NCBI RefSeq assembly: GCF_032884065.1
Contig: NC_088879.1
Location: forward strand, 21,810,038 to 21,874,037
Direction of reading: 5' to 3'
Source of the DNA: Artemia franciscana
Taxonomy: Eukaryota > Arthropoda > Branchiopoda > Anostraca > Artemiidae
Length of the DNA stretch: 64,000 nucleotides
The position numbers and the translations under genes were made by a program. Below, in pieces: positions 49,633-62,300 of this stretch (position 1 is the stretch's first letter; the number at the start of each line of letters is the position of its first letter). Under the pieces are notes generated by a model. It was not told the DNA's origin. It was given only the letters and a program-made list of their open reading frames with translations, and searched no databases.

Positions 49633-50049
49633 TAGTAGGAACATTGAACCTAATATTGTGGCTACTACTAGTATGAAGATGAAACTTTGAGGGAATGCTT
49701 AGGGGGATTTGTTGTTGGGGATGTTAGGTTTGTTAGGGAAACGAAGCCCATTAAAAGGATCCATATAAAGGGGAATAGATCACAACACTGCTAGACAGCT
49801 CACAACACAAAACCAGCAACTAGCCTCATTTCCTACTTTCACCACAGCAGTGTTATTCTCGTACATAGCAGTATAACTTTAATTTATTTTTCTGGTATAC
49901 CGTGCAAGATATAAAATTTTGCTAATTCTCTTCTATCAATAGCATCGACCTAGTCTTCAAAACTGAAGACTAAAGAATGACTGAAGGTATTAAGTTTAAA
50001 CTTTCACGGTTTATAGGCTACTATTATTACTTCTGCTTTTACTATTGAA

Positions 50050-51089
50050 CTAAATCAAAAGGATTTAAATAAAGAAAAAAAAAAGAACGATCAAAAACGG
50101 GGTTCTTAAAGGCCAAATGAAAATACTGAAGAAAAAACAAAAAGTGAATATTTCGAGAGAACAACCGCCTCTCTTCTTCAGCGCGAACAAAATAATAAGA
50201 TCAAGGAAAAAAAAAATAGAAACCGGAAAAAAAGTGTGGAAAGTACAAAAAAACCAATGAAAAAGAAAACGCCAAAAAATTGAATCAAATTCAATAAAAG
50301 ACCAAAAATTTAACGAATTAAAATTAAATACCTAACAAACAATAAAATGAGTTATTCGCCAATATCTGCGATTTGCACAAAATCCAAACAAATTTGAACT
50401 GCCAACGATGGATACTAGCGAACAACTGGGAAATAAAAGAAAAAAACTCATTCATTCACACAAAGGAAGGAGCAATTGAATAAATTAGAGAACTAGGTCC
50501 CCTGATTTCTGATTTTAACCTTTGCATTTCTTACGAATACCCTATGAGACCTAAGGGGTTGATGATATATTTGATTATGTGATTGAGAAAGTGGTTCAAC
50601 GTTTATTTCCGGGATTACTAAAGTATCGGCTTCTCTTTTGAGCAAACCGAAACACGACTCACTTATTCTTAAGTCACCTGAATCTCTGTTCAAAACTAGA
50701 CCTAAATGTTTTTTGAGAGGGCAGAGTCAAAATTTTCTGTTTTTCCGCTTTTTAAGGGTGTTATTAATTGAGGTAGAGTGCTGAGTTAATCTATTCGTAA
50801 GTCGTTGATCAGTTCTTCCGATGTACCAAAGACCACAAGAGCAAGGAAATCTGTTGACACCGGAGGTTTCACCTACCGTGATAATTTCTTTACCTTGGTA
50901 TATTTGGGAACTGATAGTTTTTCTGGGTTTATAGTAAGTGAAAATATTATTTTCCTTGAATTTTTGGAAATGTGGTCTGAAGCCCCTTAAACGTATGTGA
51001 GACCAAGATAAACTGAATCTTGGTCTCCCGTGCGTTAGAGGGGTTTCAGACCAAATTTCCAAAAATCTAAGGAAAAATAATATGTCCAC
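50050..51089 (-). mobile_element. Penelope-like element, GIY-YIG endonuclease end
   Basis: The minus-strand frame 50727-51089 ends in a GIY-YIG type nuclease segment: VNRFPCSCGLWYIGRTDQRL and TNRLTQHSTS, with the C-x-C, Y-I-G-x-T, R and H positions of Penelope endonucleases. After a stop, 50493-50693 continues the C-terminal helix region (LRISESCFGLLKREADT). No RT domain remains in the window, so the copy is 5'-truncated. The A-rich tail 50080-50330 follows, with a hammerhead-like motif. It lies in the Dscam FN3-4/FN3-3 intron. Confidence 0.72.
50150..50181 (-). ncRNA. Hammerhead-like ribozyme motif, probably decayed
   Basis: On the minus strand: CTGAAGA (the C-U-G-A-N-G-A box, 50181-50175), one extra A, a 5-bp stem GAGAG/CTCTC with a 9-base loop, then GAAA (50154-50151). 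Penelope-like elements are known to carry hammerheads in their terminal repeats, and this lies just downstream of the endonuclease on the same strand. The extra A before stem II and no visible stem I pairing argue that it is not active as it stands. Confidence 0.35.
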
Positions 51090-51094
51090 TTAAT

Positions 51095-51207
51095 ATAGGT
51101 TCAGAAAAACTATCAGTTGCCAAGTCTACCAAGGTAAAGACCCTTTCCCGATAGGAAAAAACTCCAGTGCCTACAGTGTTCCTTGCTCTTGTGGTCTTTG
51201 GTTTTAA
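51095..51207 (+). mobile_element. Second Penelope-like endonuclease fragment, inverted
   Basis: The plus-strand frame gives KTISCQVYQGKDPFPIG, then YSVPCSCGLWF and a stop. It is the same protein segment as the minus-strand copy (KTISSQIYQGKE, FPCSCGLWYIG), so two copies stand head to head within about 10 bases. It ends before the catalytic arginine. Confidence 0.65.
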
Positions 51208-51209
51208 AT

Positions 51210-52942
51210 TGATTAAAAGTCACACATAAACTATATCGAATACAATCAAAGCCAGCACCAAGATCACCAATCTAAATCAAGAATTTAAATTATAATTGGG
51301 TATTCTAATTCTTAAGACAAAAACCTTTTAAAACTAAAGAGAAATCCTTTATATTAACCACTAATAAAACTTTGACAATCAGAAACGTGGAGAAATTAAT
51401 TTAAATGAATTTTTCAATGAAAAGCAAAAGTCAATTTCAAATCTTAAGACGTAATAAAATCCTACAATAATTCAAACCTAAAACGACTAGAAATTACTAT
51501 CAAAGAATAAATGAAGCCCAAAATGAACAGGAATAAATTAAAATATCACATCAAATACAAAAATAATAGACACTGATATAGATGAATTAAAAATTCCTAA
51601 ACAACTAAAAATTAAAATGAACACTCAAATCAGACTTAAAAGGGATGAAAAATGCTAAAAAAGGAGTTCTGCTACTGCCCTATCCACGCCTCCCTAGCCG
51701 TAAGCCTTCCAAGACCCATTCTACCATTTGCGTTTTAATGAAAGCTAAATATATGTTAGGTTTCTTCTAATTATAACATTGAAACAGAAAAAATTTGTCA
51801 AAAAAATCTTTAATTGCTGAGGTTTCCAGGAATTTAAATCTTTAAATATTAAGCAGTAAGTTTATTTTCACTAGTTCTGTCCAGTCATCTTGAGCATTAT
51901 GGTGATTTTTAGTGTGTTATTTTTCTTATATATTTTGAAAAACTAAAGCAGTTGTTAAACTCCTGTATATAGTATTTGATTCCTTTTAAATGTGCAAATA
52001 GACTTTAGAAGGCTTATTGTTATGGTAAAAACAGCAGCTAAACTCCTGTTCGTAGGGTTTTCGTTCATTTTAAGTTTGACTTGAGTGTCCATTTTATTTA
52101 CCTTTGTCGTTTTAAGATTAATTCGCTCATTTATTGATACTTATTTATTGATGAGATTGTTTAATTTCTTTGTCTTGTGTTTTATTTATTATTTCATAGT
52201 TATTTTATTGGGCACCCCTCCTTGCCTCTATGCCCTTGGGCCCTTCAGTAGCACCTATGGTATTGGATACTAATTTTGAGATGGTCATTTTACTATGAAT
52301 CATCTAAAGGCCCAAAGCACGGGTTGGTTGGGCAGGAGGGTTAAGGGTATCAACGCAGTTCAATGAACAAAGGACCCGAGTTATGGAGTTGGCCCATTCT
52401 CCACGAATAAATCTGTTTTGAGCAGACGGGGATATTGCACATTGTTAAAACCAGAATCATTGCGACACTTTGCATTGGTATCATTACGACTGCAAAGTAA
52501 GCCGGGATCCTTCCAAACTCTCTCCCTCTCCACCGCTGAAGGTTTAGTAGGAAGGTAGAAGTTCTGAATTTGTCAAAACCAGAATCATCAATGAATTATC
52601 AATCTAAGTGTAGGTTCAGTGTTAAAACAAACTAATTCTGACAATAAATATTTTGTACAATTAACACGATTTCCGAGTGAAAATTTTATTGAACAGCTAT
52701 TTTACAAAACTACCACTTATGAGAAATTTTTATCTAAATATTCAAAGCCTTCATAAATTGTAGATTTTAGTTCTTGAGCAGAAAAGGTTTAAAAAACTTT
52801 TACACATAAGCATATTTCTATAGTTAATACATCATAAAATTATGTTAAATAGAAAGCTATTTAATAGGCCTACTAATGCGTCAAATAATGGAGGCAATGG
52901 GTCTTGAAGGCCTGAATCTCTATTCAGGGATAGTGGGTCCAC
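51210..52942. other. Dscam intron, no recognised gene
   Basis: A-rich sequence after the Penelope fragment; a short piece (52030-52080) recalls the foldback MITE arm. Nothing else. Confidence 0.5.
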
Positions 52943-53187
<245 letters not shown>

Positions 53188-53748
53188 TATTGACCAAAGA
53201 ATGTATAAGAGTATATCGAAACCTCAAAAAAAAAGAAGAAATTCATATAAGTAAAAGTTAAAAATAATAGAAACTCCTGTGAACAAATATATACACCAAA
53301 TGGAACAAGAAGTTAAAATTACTAATCGAACTGAAGCTTGAAATGACTAGATGATCACCAACAATGATGGGTTTGCTACCCCTCCCCTAATTCTATTAAA
53401 GACTTGAATATCTTTTGCACTCAATATTAAATACAAAAGAATGTATCTTAAGCAAAACTGACTATACTTTACCACAGGACATGGTAAAACTCTTAATACA
53501 TGGATTAAGGATTGACACCGTAGTTAAATAAACATTAACCGTATTTATTTAGTCTCTAAATACGTTTATATAGTCTTCATATGCCTGCAGACAGATTTCG
53601 GTAATTATTAGAGGATTGTTTTTCTCACTAAACAAAAAATCATTTATGAAGAAAAAAAATGGTGCGTCTTTCACAAACGGCTGTTAGTGAGGGACAAAAA
53701 TACGAAAATAAAACTTGAGGGACAAAAAAAAGGCTGAGAGTATATTAC

Positions 53749-53904
53749 CATCTTCTAAAGTGCGGCACATTACAGGGTCACTAAGTGGACCACTACCTGC
53801 CTGAGTAGATGAGGAAACCCGGATGGAGTAACATGTGTAGCTTAGCAAATTTGTTATTGTACCATAGTTGGACGAAAAAGTTCTTTCTTCAGTGACAGGC
53901 TCAT
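53749..53904 (-). CDS. Dscam: Dscam exon: second half of FN3-3
   Basis: 156 bp, phase 1 to phase 1, after a TTTCAG acceptor and before GTAATA. The translation has the FN3 E-F-G strands: a tyrosine-corner motif (LLSYTCYSIRVSSSTQAG) and the closing GPLSDPVMCRTLED that Dscam FN3 domains share (SDP..C.T.ED). Joined to the next exon, the split codon gives V and the linker reads ED-VPDP, the normal FN3-3/FN3-4 junction. The core Tyr and the A-G-x-G-x-L-S-D turn are intact, so the exon looks functional. Confidence 0.88.
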
Positions 53905-54079
53905 CTGAAAATGGAAATTAAAATTCATAAGAAATATCACGTGAATACCAAAGGATCACACATTTTGATTATTTTTACAGCTTTTTTTTATATAAAGCAC
54001 GGCCATCATGTATGATGGAGAAGAAGCGGGACAAAATCCCAGTATCTTTGAGCATTCGGTAAAGAAAACTGGGCCGGTA

Positions 54080-54400
54080 AAATCTTGGCGCGAAGCGCCG
54101 GAATTTTTCTGACTCGATCTGACTCCGTTCGGCTAAATTAAGATCACATAAATACTGACATGTTCTCTACAGAAATTTCAAACTTGGTCAGTACGCACAG
54201 CAGTTTTACAGACTCTTGCCATGATTTTACAGGTGGTGCCTCAATTTGCCATTTGGCTAAACATAGAGCATGAAAATAGTGACATGTACCGAAATATTAA
54301 TCTCGGTCGGTAAATGCAGCGGTTTTACTGACTCATGCAGTGATTTTACGTATCGTATTCAAAACGGCTATTAAGCTAATTATTGATGAAAACAGTCGGT
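54080..54400. repeat. Two or three tandem units of ~125 bp
   Basis: The block GGCTAAA..AGA.CA...AAATA.TGACATGT..GAAAT.T.AA.C..GGTC(A/G)GTA...CAGC(A/G)(G)TTTTAC(A/T)GACTC.TGCC(A/G)TGATTTTAC occurs at 54131-54232 and 54255-54347, with a partial third after it. Gene-free spacer before the LINE. Confidence 0.5.
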
Positions 54401-54791
54401 AAAAATGACCACCCAGTCAGGAAAATTCCTTGCCATCCTCCTAGCCAAACATTTAGAATAACAATGACCCTGATGTAAAGTTAACATAGGTAATATGGAT
54501 TTCTTTGACGATACCTGGAGAAACCTATGGAAGTTAAAGTGGAAGGGCGTGCAAAAGCCCCATTGCAATTACCTCTACCTTTAGTTTTCGTTGCAACACC
54601 ATCGAAGGAAAAACAATCGTCAAGTGGGTATAAACATCTGAGTACTGCAATGAAAAAAAGACCCCGAGGAATTGGAAAACAGGCATAGGATAATGAAAGA
54701 AATGGAATGCGTGTTGCATAGCTAGAAAATACAGACCTGAAAAAGATATTCACATCTACTATGGATAGTGTGTCATTTGTGAAGGTTTTGT

Positions 54792-55595
54792 ATGTCTGAG
54801 ATAAATATGGGTGATTTCTCTTTCCTTTTGAATTCTTCTATTCTTAATTCAGTTATATTTGATCAATCAAGTAGTGCTGGTAGACAAGAGGCACACACTT
54901 CTGACCCTCTCCTTGAATCTATGGTTAGTTCTAGCTGCAATTATCACACCACCATTGATTATTGTGATAATATTATGCCCTCACTCTCTTCAAACAGTTG
55001 CTTTAATGTTTTTTGTTTGAATGTGCATGGGATAAGAGATAAGTGGGACACTCTTAAATCGTATCTATGGTCTGATAATTCTTGCCCTTTTGATGTCATA
55101 GGCTTGACGGAAACATGGTTATCTGACAGTGATAATTTTACAGCTTATGACATGCATGGTTATATTGCTATTCATGTCCCTAGAATGGTAACAAAGTGTT
55201 CTGGGGGTATTTCTTTGTTAATAAAATCTAGTATTGAATTTTGTAGAAGATCTGATCTTGAATCCTTGTTTACATCGGTGGTGTCTAATAGTAGGACAGT
55301 TTATTCTCTTGTTATTGATCTGAAAAGCCAGGTTGCATGTGATACTGTTTGTTTGTTTTATAAGCCCCCTCCTTTTCCAACACATCTGTTCTGTGATTTG
55401 CTTGATCAGCTTTCTGGTGTGGGGACTTTCTCTAAAAGACGGATTTGTGTTTTGGGAGACTTAAATTGTAATATGTTAAATGTTGGATCAAATGATGAAT
55501 GTGATCATCTTTTTGATGTATTTTCTTCTTCTGGGCTACTTCCTTCATTTTTTTTCCTTCATGTGTTGACCCTTCAAGAAATTCTGCCACTTTAA
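54792..55595 (+). pseudogene. LINE endonuclease domain
   Basis: A 267-residue frame. From about residue 72 it has the exonuclease-endonuclease-phosphatase fold of LINEs: FNVFCLNVHGIRDKWDTL (Asn metal site), FDVIGLTETWLSD (Glu metal site with T-E-T-W), GGISLLIKSS, and VLGDLNCNML (the G-D-x-N site). The final S-D-H motif (DLSDHFPI) lies after two frame changes near 55670. It nicks target DNA for insertion in the intact family. The start Met at 54792 is a guess; the first 70 residues are not recognised. Confidence 0.85.
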
Positions 55596-55851
55596 TAGAT
55601 AATATTTTCACCTCATTCTCCTAATTTGAAGTTCTTTGTCTGGTCTTGTTTTCACTGATCTTTCTGATCACTTCCCTATTTATCTATCACTATCTGTGCC
55701 TAAAACAGAGATTACCGAGGATGAGAAAGGCGAGTCTTCTCTTAGAACTTTTACAGATAGAGAAATTTCTAATTTAATACATAGTCTTCAGAGTAATGAT
55801 TGATCTAGTGTTCTTGAAGCTAATGATGCTGATTGTGCAACTATATTATTT

Positions 55852-57258
55852 TTGTGTCGTATGGGCACTCTGTTGGATAAGCATTTTCCTCTTAGAAAGA
55901 GGCCAAGGAATTTTACACCTAAATGCCCATGGATGTCTAGAGGTCTGATCAATGCAACCCATATGAAGGCGTCTTTGTTCAAGGCTGCATGTAAAAGTAA
56001 GACACAGGAATATCTTCTGAAGTATAGACATTACAAAAACGTGCTCACTTCTTCAGTTCGTTTAGGAAAAAAGCTGTATTTTTCGCGTCAAATTAATGAG
56101 TGTAAAGGGAATTTGCGCAAGGTTTGGACTGAAATTAATGGAGCTCTCTCCCGTAAGAAACTCAAACAATCTTCCCCATCTCTTTATAGGAAAGCTGATG
56201 GATATGTTGTGGATAAACAATCCTTAGCAAGTGCCTTCAATTCGTATTTCACCATACTTCCCTCAGTTCTCAGTCCACCCCCGAGTAGAGTAAGTTGTTT
56301 TCCTATGACAGAGAAGTCTTTTTTCCTTTCCCCATGTAGTACTACTGAGATTTCTAGTATTATTTCTCAACTTCCAAGTAGTTGTTCAGTTGATAGTTTT
56401 GGTTTGAGTAATAATGTCCTTAAAAAAATCAGTCAGTTTGTTTCTCATCCCATCTCACACATAACTAACCTCTCTCTTTCTTCTGTTTTTTTCCCTCATT
56501 TATTTAAAGTTGCTACCGTTGTACCCTTGCGTAAAAAAGGTGATTCTTCTCTAATTTCAAATTACAGACCTATTTCTCTTCTTCCCGTCATCTCAAAGGT
56601 TGTTGAAAAAGTAGTGTATCGTCGACTCTCTTCATTTGTATTTAGTACTAATTCGACTGCTGGAAATCCTCTCATCACTAACCATCAGTATGGTTTTCGT
56701 CCCTCATTCTCTACCTTGCACGCACTTTCTGATGCAACTGAGTTTGTGCGTGTTAATCTGGACAAGGGCTTGTGTGTTTTGGGTCTATTTCTCGACTTTT
56801 CAAAGGCCTTTGATATGGTTGACCACAATGTTCTTCTGTCTAAACTATCTTTATTTGGAGTACATGGAATCCCACTAGAATGGTTTAGGTCCTACCTCTC
56901 AGAGAGATCTCAGTATGTTTTGGTTAACCGTACTTCTACCTCTACTTTGCCTGTATTGAAAGGTGTCCCACAAGGCTCTGTGCTTGGACCACTTTTATTT
57001 CTAATTTACATCAATGATCTTGTTGATGGTCTTCATCCCCATGTTCACCATGTTCTTTTTGCTGATGACAGTAACTTTTTCATTGCTGCAGTGGACCTGC
57101 CATCTGCCACTTCAATAGCTCAAGGTCTTCTTGATAAAGTAAAGGATTGGTGCTGGTCAAATGGTATGGCTCTTAACAGCCGAAAGAGTGCCATTGTGAA
57201 CTTCAGGACCCCTTACCGTATGCGAGACGTACAGGAGCCAATCACCCTGACTTTTTAG
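55852..57258 (+). pseudogene. LINE reverse transcriptase
   Basis: A 468-residue open frame with all RT motifs: ISNYRPISLLPVISKVVEKV, HQYGFRPSFSTLHAL, motif A LFLDFSKAFDMVDH, GVPQGSVLGPLLFLIYINDL, and the catalytic box LFADDSNFF. It is stopped by TAG at 57256, after which the frame goes on unbroken (VVKFLGVYLDCFLSFKPHI). In-frame coding extends upstream to 55630, interrupted by TGA at 55801. The similarity pattern suits the jockey/CR1/L2 groups; I cannot decide which. Confidence 0.9.
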
Positions 57259-57900
57259 AATGATATTATACCACAAGCTACTGTGGTGAAATTTCTTGGT
57301 GTGTATCTTGACTGTTTTCTTTCTTTCAAACCGCATATAACTCATACCCGTTCCTTAATCCTCCGCCAGTCTTCAATGTTCCACCGTATTAACTCATTTC
57401 TTCCTCCTGATATTATGGTTTCTCTTTATTATGCTTTTATTTATCCTTACCTTTCTTATTGCTGCTCTGTCTGGGGTAATACTAATAAATCTCTTCTCTG
57501 CTCACTTCAAAGAGCCCAAAATAGGGCAGTGAAGGCTACTTTTCTTCTCCCTCGGCTTTACCCTTCCTCTGATCTTTATAATGATACTGGAATAGCTCCG
57601 CTGGATCATATTATAGGTAAAGTACTCTTTATTTTGCGCATTCTGCTTTTCTAGGTACTCTCCCACCGCCTTTACAGCAGTTTTTCTCACGGACAGGCTC
57701 AGGTAGGTACTTTTCTTCTTTACGTAATTCTTCTCGACGATTTTTTAAACGATCTTCTACAGCAGCCCAGACGTCTCCAGTATATCAATCAATTCTATTA
57801 TGGAACTCCATCCCTTCGGATGTCCCTCTTTTTCTTTCTGCAAAGGCATTATTTCGTCGGGTCTTTCCAATTCAATAATTTTTCTCTCTTTATTAATCCT
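57259..57900 (+). pseudogene. LINE RT C-terminal region and tail
   Basis: Continues the RT frame after the TAG: thumb helix (MFHRINSFLPPDIMVSLYYA), YLSYCCSVWGNT and RAQNRAVKATF, a common LINE C-terminal pattern (Y-L-x-Y-[CG]-x-x-x-W-G). Near 57640 a frameshift moves the tail to another frame, with YINQFYYGTPSLRMS-like sequence before a stop near 57880. Confidence 0.75.
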
Positions 57901-58167
57901 TTCCTAATTTGTATGTCTCTTCTCTTCTTTTAAAATCATTTTCAGCTATATGTTAAATCTCCTTCTAAATCTTCTATCTGTTAAATATCCTATCTATTCA
58001 ATGTCCTTGTCTTGTTCCAGTGTTTTTTTTTTGTATATATTTTATAATAGTGTTTTATTCTTGTTCTCTGTGGTCCATTACAAGCAAAGCTTCTTGGGCC
58101 TAGTAACCACTTTACTTTTGTAATAGTTTTTTCTTTTAGTATCAATAAATTGATTGATTGATTGCTT

Positions 58168-61100
58168 CCCTTGAGGTTTTCTATTGAATTTTCTTGCACC
58201 AGATATAGTGCAAGTAAATTTACTTCATTTTAAGTTTTAGACTTTGATTTATACTGAAATTTCAAATTTCTTATTCGTCAGATTGGTTCAATTTTCAGGC
58301 AATTTAAGATCTCATAGTCTAAGATCTCAAAAGTTTAAGATCTCATCATTTGGATTAAAAGAATGTTTGAGAGAGGTTGAAATGATGTCTCGTCCTTATT
58401 TTGTACAAGGTTTGGTCTTTGTATTGAAAGAAATTGTGAATTCCAAGAATTCTTGCTTAGAAGGAACTCCAAATAGAACTGATACCAATTTAGTTTTCAA
58501 AACTTTCAAAAAAATCAAAATATTTAAAAATTAGAACAAACGCTGATCAATTGACAGTGTACCACCAGACATAATTGCATCCGCGGCCCCCGACTTTTAT
58601 TTCGACGTGGCTTTGACACGGACAAGTGAAAAATATAATGCTCAAAATAAAGGTCATTTTTAGTAAAGAACAAATGACACACTAGTCTTTAGATTTTTTT
58701 TTTGGAGGTTAGAAACCCTTATCCCTTTTGTGGCAAATTCTGTTTTTTTCAAGTTTATCTTCATAATTCCTTTTAATTTGATTTTATGATTCATCTATTC
58801 ATACACACAAGTATTTGCTATACAGTAATTGCTGTCCATTTAAAATTATAAGTATTATATTAGTTTATTTCTGATTTATTTTGGGTTTTCACATGGCTCT
58901 TCAATTTTCTTTGCAAAAATTCATTTTAGAAACTATTTTATTCAGTGTAAATTAAAATGTCAAGGAAATTTAATAAATCAAATGCGAGGTAGGATAGTTT
59001 ACATTAACTCAATCGACATAACACAAAATTGTAGGACTGTAACTCGTATTATTTGTTATGGTACATTTTTTTTAGCTTATTGGAATCATTAGAAGTTCCA
59101 CTGGATGTACACTAAGTAATTAGTTATCAAAGAAAATAGAAAACTGAATAGAAGCGAATTCTCGGCACCTTCAAGATGAGCGTAGGCCTACAATAAATTA
59201 AAAACTTATAGAATCACTGAAATCGCACGAAGGACTGAAATTTCCATGGAGGGACTAAGAGATTCAAAAGAAAGCTGGATCTGGATTTAATTGAATTATT
59301 TATTAGAATTTAGCGGAGGGCCTAAATTCCATTCGATCCCACTTGAAACCGAAAAAAAGCTTATATTTCCAATGAAAGTAAAAAGCAACGCAAAAAGCAA
59401 AAAAGAGCAGATATGATTGTGTATACGTGGGATAGAGAAGAAGAGGAGACAGCAAAGATTTTCCCTCCTCCCCTTCCTCCCTTTTATACATGATCATATT
59501 TTTACAGTAATCAAGTTTTGCTGCGGGATCCTTTATATTTATTTCTTATGAATAATTTCTTTCCACTTTTAAAAAGAATAAATAAATAAAGTTCTACTTG
59601 TGTTTTTCTGAAAATTTTCTAGAATACAGCAAATATAGTCAAATGGTACCATTCCTCGTTGGCTTTTTAAAACATTTGAACATCTTTTTTGTTTTTTGAA
59701 GCAAACACGGTTTAATTCTGTTCTGAAGCTACTGCAATCTGGAAGTACATTGATAAAAAATAAATTTTCTGGCACACTGCTCTAGAGCTAAAGTATCCAA
59801 TCTTAAATTAATCAGAAAATAGTTAAAAATTATTGAAAGGAGTTAGGGGTTGCCAGAGGTAGCAGCCTCTCTATCATAGAGATTATTCAATGTTTTTGTG
59901 TTTTCTTTTAAATGTGATTAAAATTCCTTTTCAATTATAATTCAAGATTAGGATAAGCACGAAATCGAGATAGTAATTTAATTTCTAGGATAATTCAGTT
60001 TTTCTTAAATTCTCTTGCGGCTAGATTGTCTTGGATAGTTCGTTTAGAATGTTTTCTCTATACATTGATGTAAACATTGATGTTCGGATACTTGTCCAAA
60101 ATAGTCTGATTGTCTTAGAGATGGCAAATGCTATTATTTGTTAATTCTCTTCTGGATTATCAAGCTAATAGGGTTAGGCTCGTCTGCAGAATATAATCTA
60201 TATAAGGAATACAAAATATGTGCAACTCAAATATGTTTAATGTTTCCTTTTAGGAAAAGTGAGTTTTTTATTTTTGGCCCAATTTAAAAAAAAGGCAACG
60301 AAAAAGAGATAAATGAAATGATGATAGGTATGTTTTCATAAATTACGAAGGCAGGGTCACTTTTGAAAAATAAAGGTAAACATGGTTAGAATAGAGAATA
60401 ACACCGTTTTCAAATGCTGGGTGAGGGTGATTAGATAAAAAGAACTGCCATTGAGCTGTTATATTACTAAGCCATCAAAAAAACATATTACAGTTTGTAT
60501 CTTAGGTTAGCATATAGAAATCTAGACAATAGACAGCTATTGATATGCCTGACCTTAAAATCAATACTGCTAGGTTTAAATTATCCACTAAACCGAAGAT
60601 ATTTCTCACATGTCCATTATTTGGAGGAGAACAAAAGTAAGGCTTTTGGGCAAGTTATTTTTTGTGCGAGTTAATAAAAAAGAACCTGATTTTACAAATT
60701 ATGTTATGTAGCAAAATAAGATCATTTCAGTTTTGGTATTTAGAACAATATAATTCTTTTGAGTTAGATAAATTGGAAGGTTTGGCATCGCAATCATGAC
60801 AAGTCTTTTCTACATTCTATAACTTAAATAGGAATCTACGATTGTGCTCCATGGATGAAAGCTTATAAGCGGAATCTTTGAGCACAAAATATACTTTTTT
60901 TGAGAAAGCAGGTAGTAGTCTTTGGGCATTGAAAACGAGATTATATGGTAAATATCGCTTGAAATAAAGCAAAAAATCCAGGTAATCATCAAGGTGGATT
61001 TTCTTGGAAACTAACCATTATAATAAAGAAATCTCACTTCTTCAGTTTCAGGAAAGCACTGTTTAATGAATTTTTGTTACTCCTTTTAATTGATCCATTA

Positions 61101-62300
61101 TTTGCTAACTTTGGAGATAAATGAAACTATTATTTTCTTTCCATTGGTTAAATTAAAGAAGTAAATAAAAACTAAGAACAATGTCATAATGAAATTACGG
61201 TCTAAATACCTGCTCAAATATATTAAATTTTGTTCTCTAAATCAGAATTAAAGGAAATTAGCCTCAAACGGTAATGAAGACGGTTTTCCACCTGAGGTAA
61301 GACAGGAGGACTTGTATTCCATTATTGATTAGACTGGATAAGAATTGGAATAGACAGAAAGCAGCTAAAAAAAACTAGAAAATATAGCGTATAAGCCTTG
61401 AGAAATACCTGGAGAGAAAGAAACTGTTAAGAAAACAATTTTTATTTCATAATATGCAGAATAATCATAGTTAACACACCTACCATGCAACTAAGCTTTA
61501 TCTTCATATATTTTAGTGTTTTTTTCAGTTTTTCTAGGAAATGTATCAATTTTTCCCAAAAAAACTTTGTTTAATTCTTAGAAGCGTGCTAAAAGTAAAA
61601 CTGTCAACTCAAGTTTTTGATCGTTTTTCTAAAAGAAAGCACTATCTATTTTTTTCTTCATTGAATTATCTATATTCAGTAGACCTTTTTCATAAATTTT
61701 GTGATAACATCACTGCAATTACATTAACATCTTCTACAAACAAATTTTTTAAAGGGTGCTCTCTGTTTCAGGGATGATTGAAAACTGATAAATTAAAAAT
61801 AAAATAAAATAATAGTCTTGAATCAAAATTAAAAATATATTAGAAAAATTCAAACAGCACTAAAATAAGTGAAGATAAAATTTAGCTGCGATAAAATACA
61901 TTAAATATGACTATTCTGCATAATATGAAGTGAGAAATATTTTTTTAACATGTTTCCTTCTCGCCAGGTATTTTTCTAGGTGTATACCAAATATAGCTCT
62001 GGTCAATATAGTGAGATGTGAAATTTCGTATCATAGTATTTAGTTTAGTTCATAAGGGGAATCCTATTTGACAATTGCCAAAAACAATTATTTGATTACA
62101 CCAAGGATTAAAATTTTATTTCCGAGTTATTAATTTTTTGTTTTTGTATATTAGCGATGGATATCCAGCTTGAGTTTCAACGCTATTTCAAATAAAAAGC
62201 TGACATTGCGTGTAGCAACTTTGTACCAACAATTTTAACTCACATTTTGAACTGAAAATTTGAACAAGGTGAGCTTAAAAGTAGATGATAGTTTACTCAC
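58168..62300. other. Dscam intron, no recognised feature
   Basis: AT-rich intron 5' of the FN3-3 split. It has a small triplication of AAGATCTCA (58306-58345). No exon, RNA or transposon motif seen. Confidence 0.55.

Larger units (their letters stand above)
54792..58167 (+). mobile_element. LINE with endonuclease and RT, nearly full ORF2, broken
   Basis: A non-LTR retrotransposon inside the FN3-3 intron. It has an endonuclease (54792-55595), an RT (55852-57258), a thumb and tail (57259-57900), a 3' UTR, and an end with short ATTG repeats (58146-58165). Damage: frame changes near 55560 and 55615, TGA stops near 55627 and at 55801 (the latter in place of a likely Trp codon), a TAG at 57256 inside the RT connection region, and a frameshift near 57640. 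The bases between are open and motif-perfect, so it is fairly young. It is in the opposite orientation to Dscam. Confidence 0.88.

Noticed and set aside
57502-57690. Minus-strand frame over the LINE tail
   Set aside because: It is a shadow of the plus-strand LINE coding sequence.
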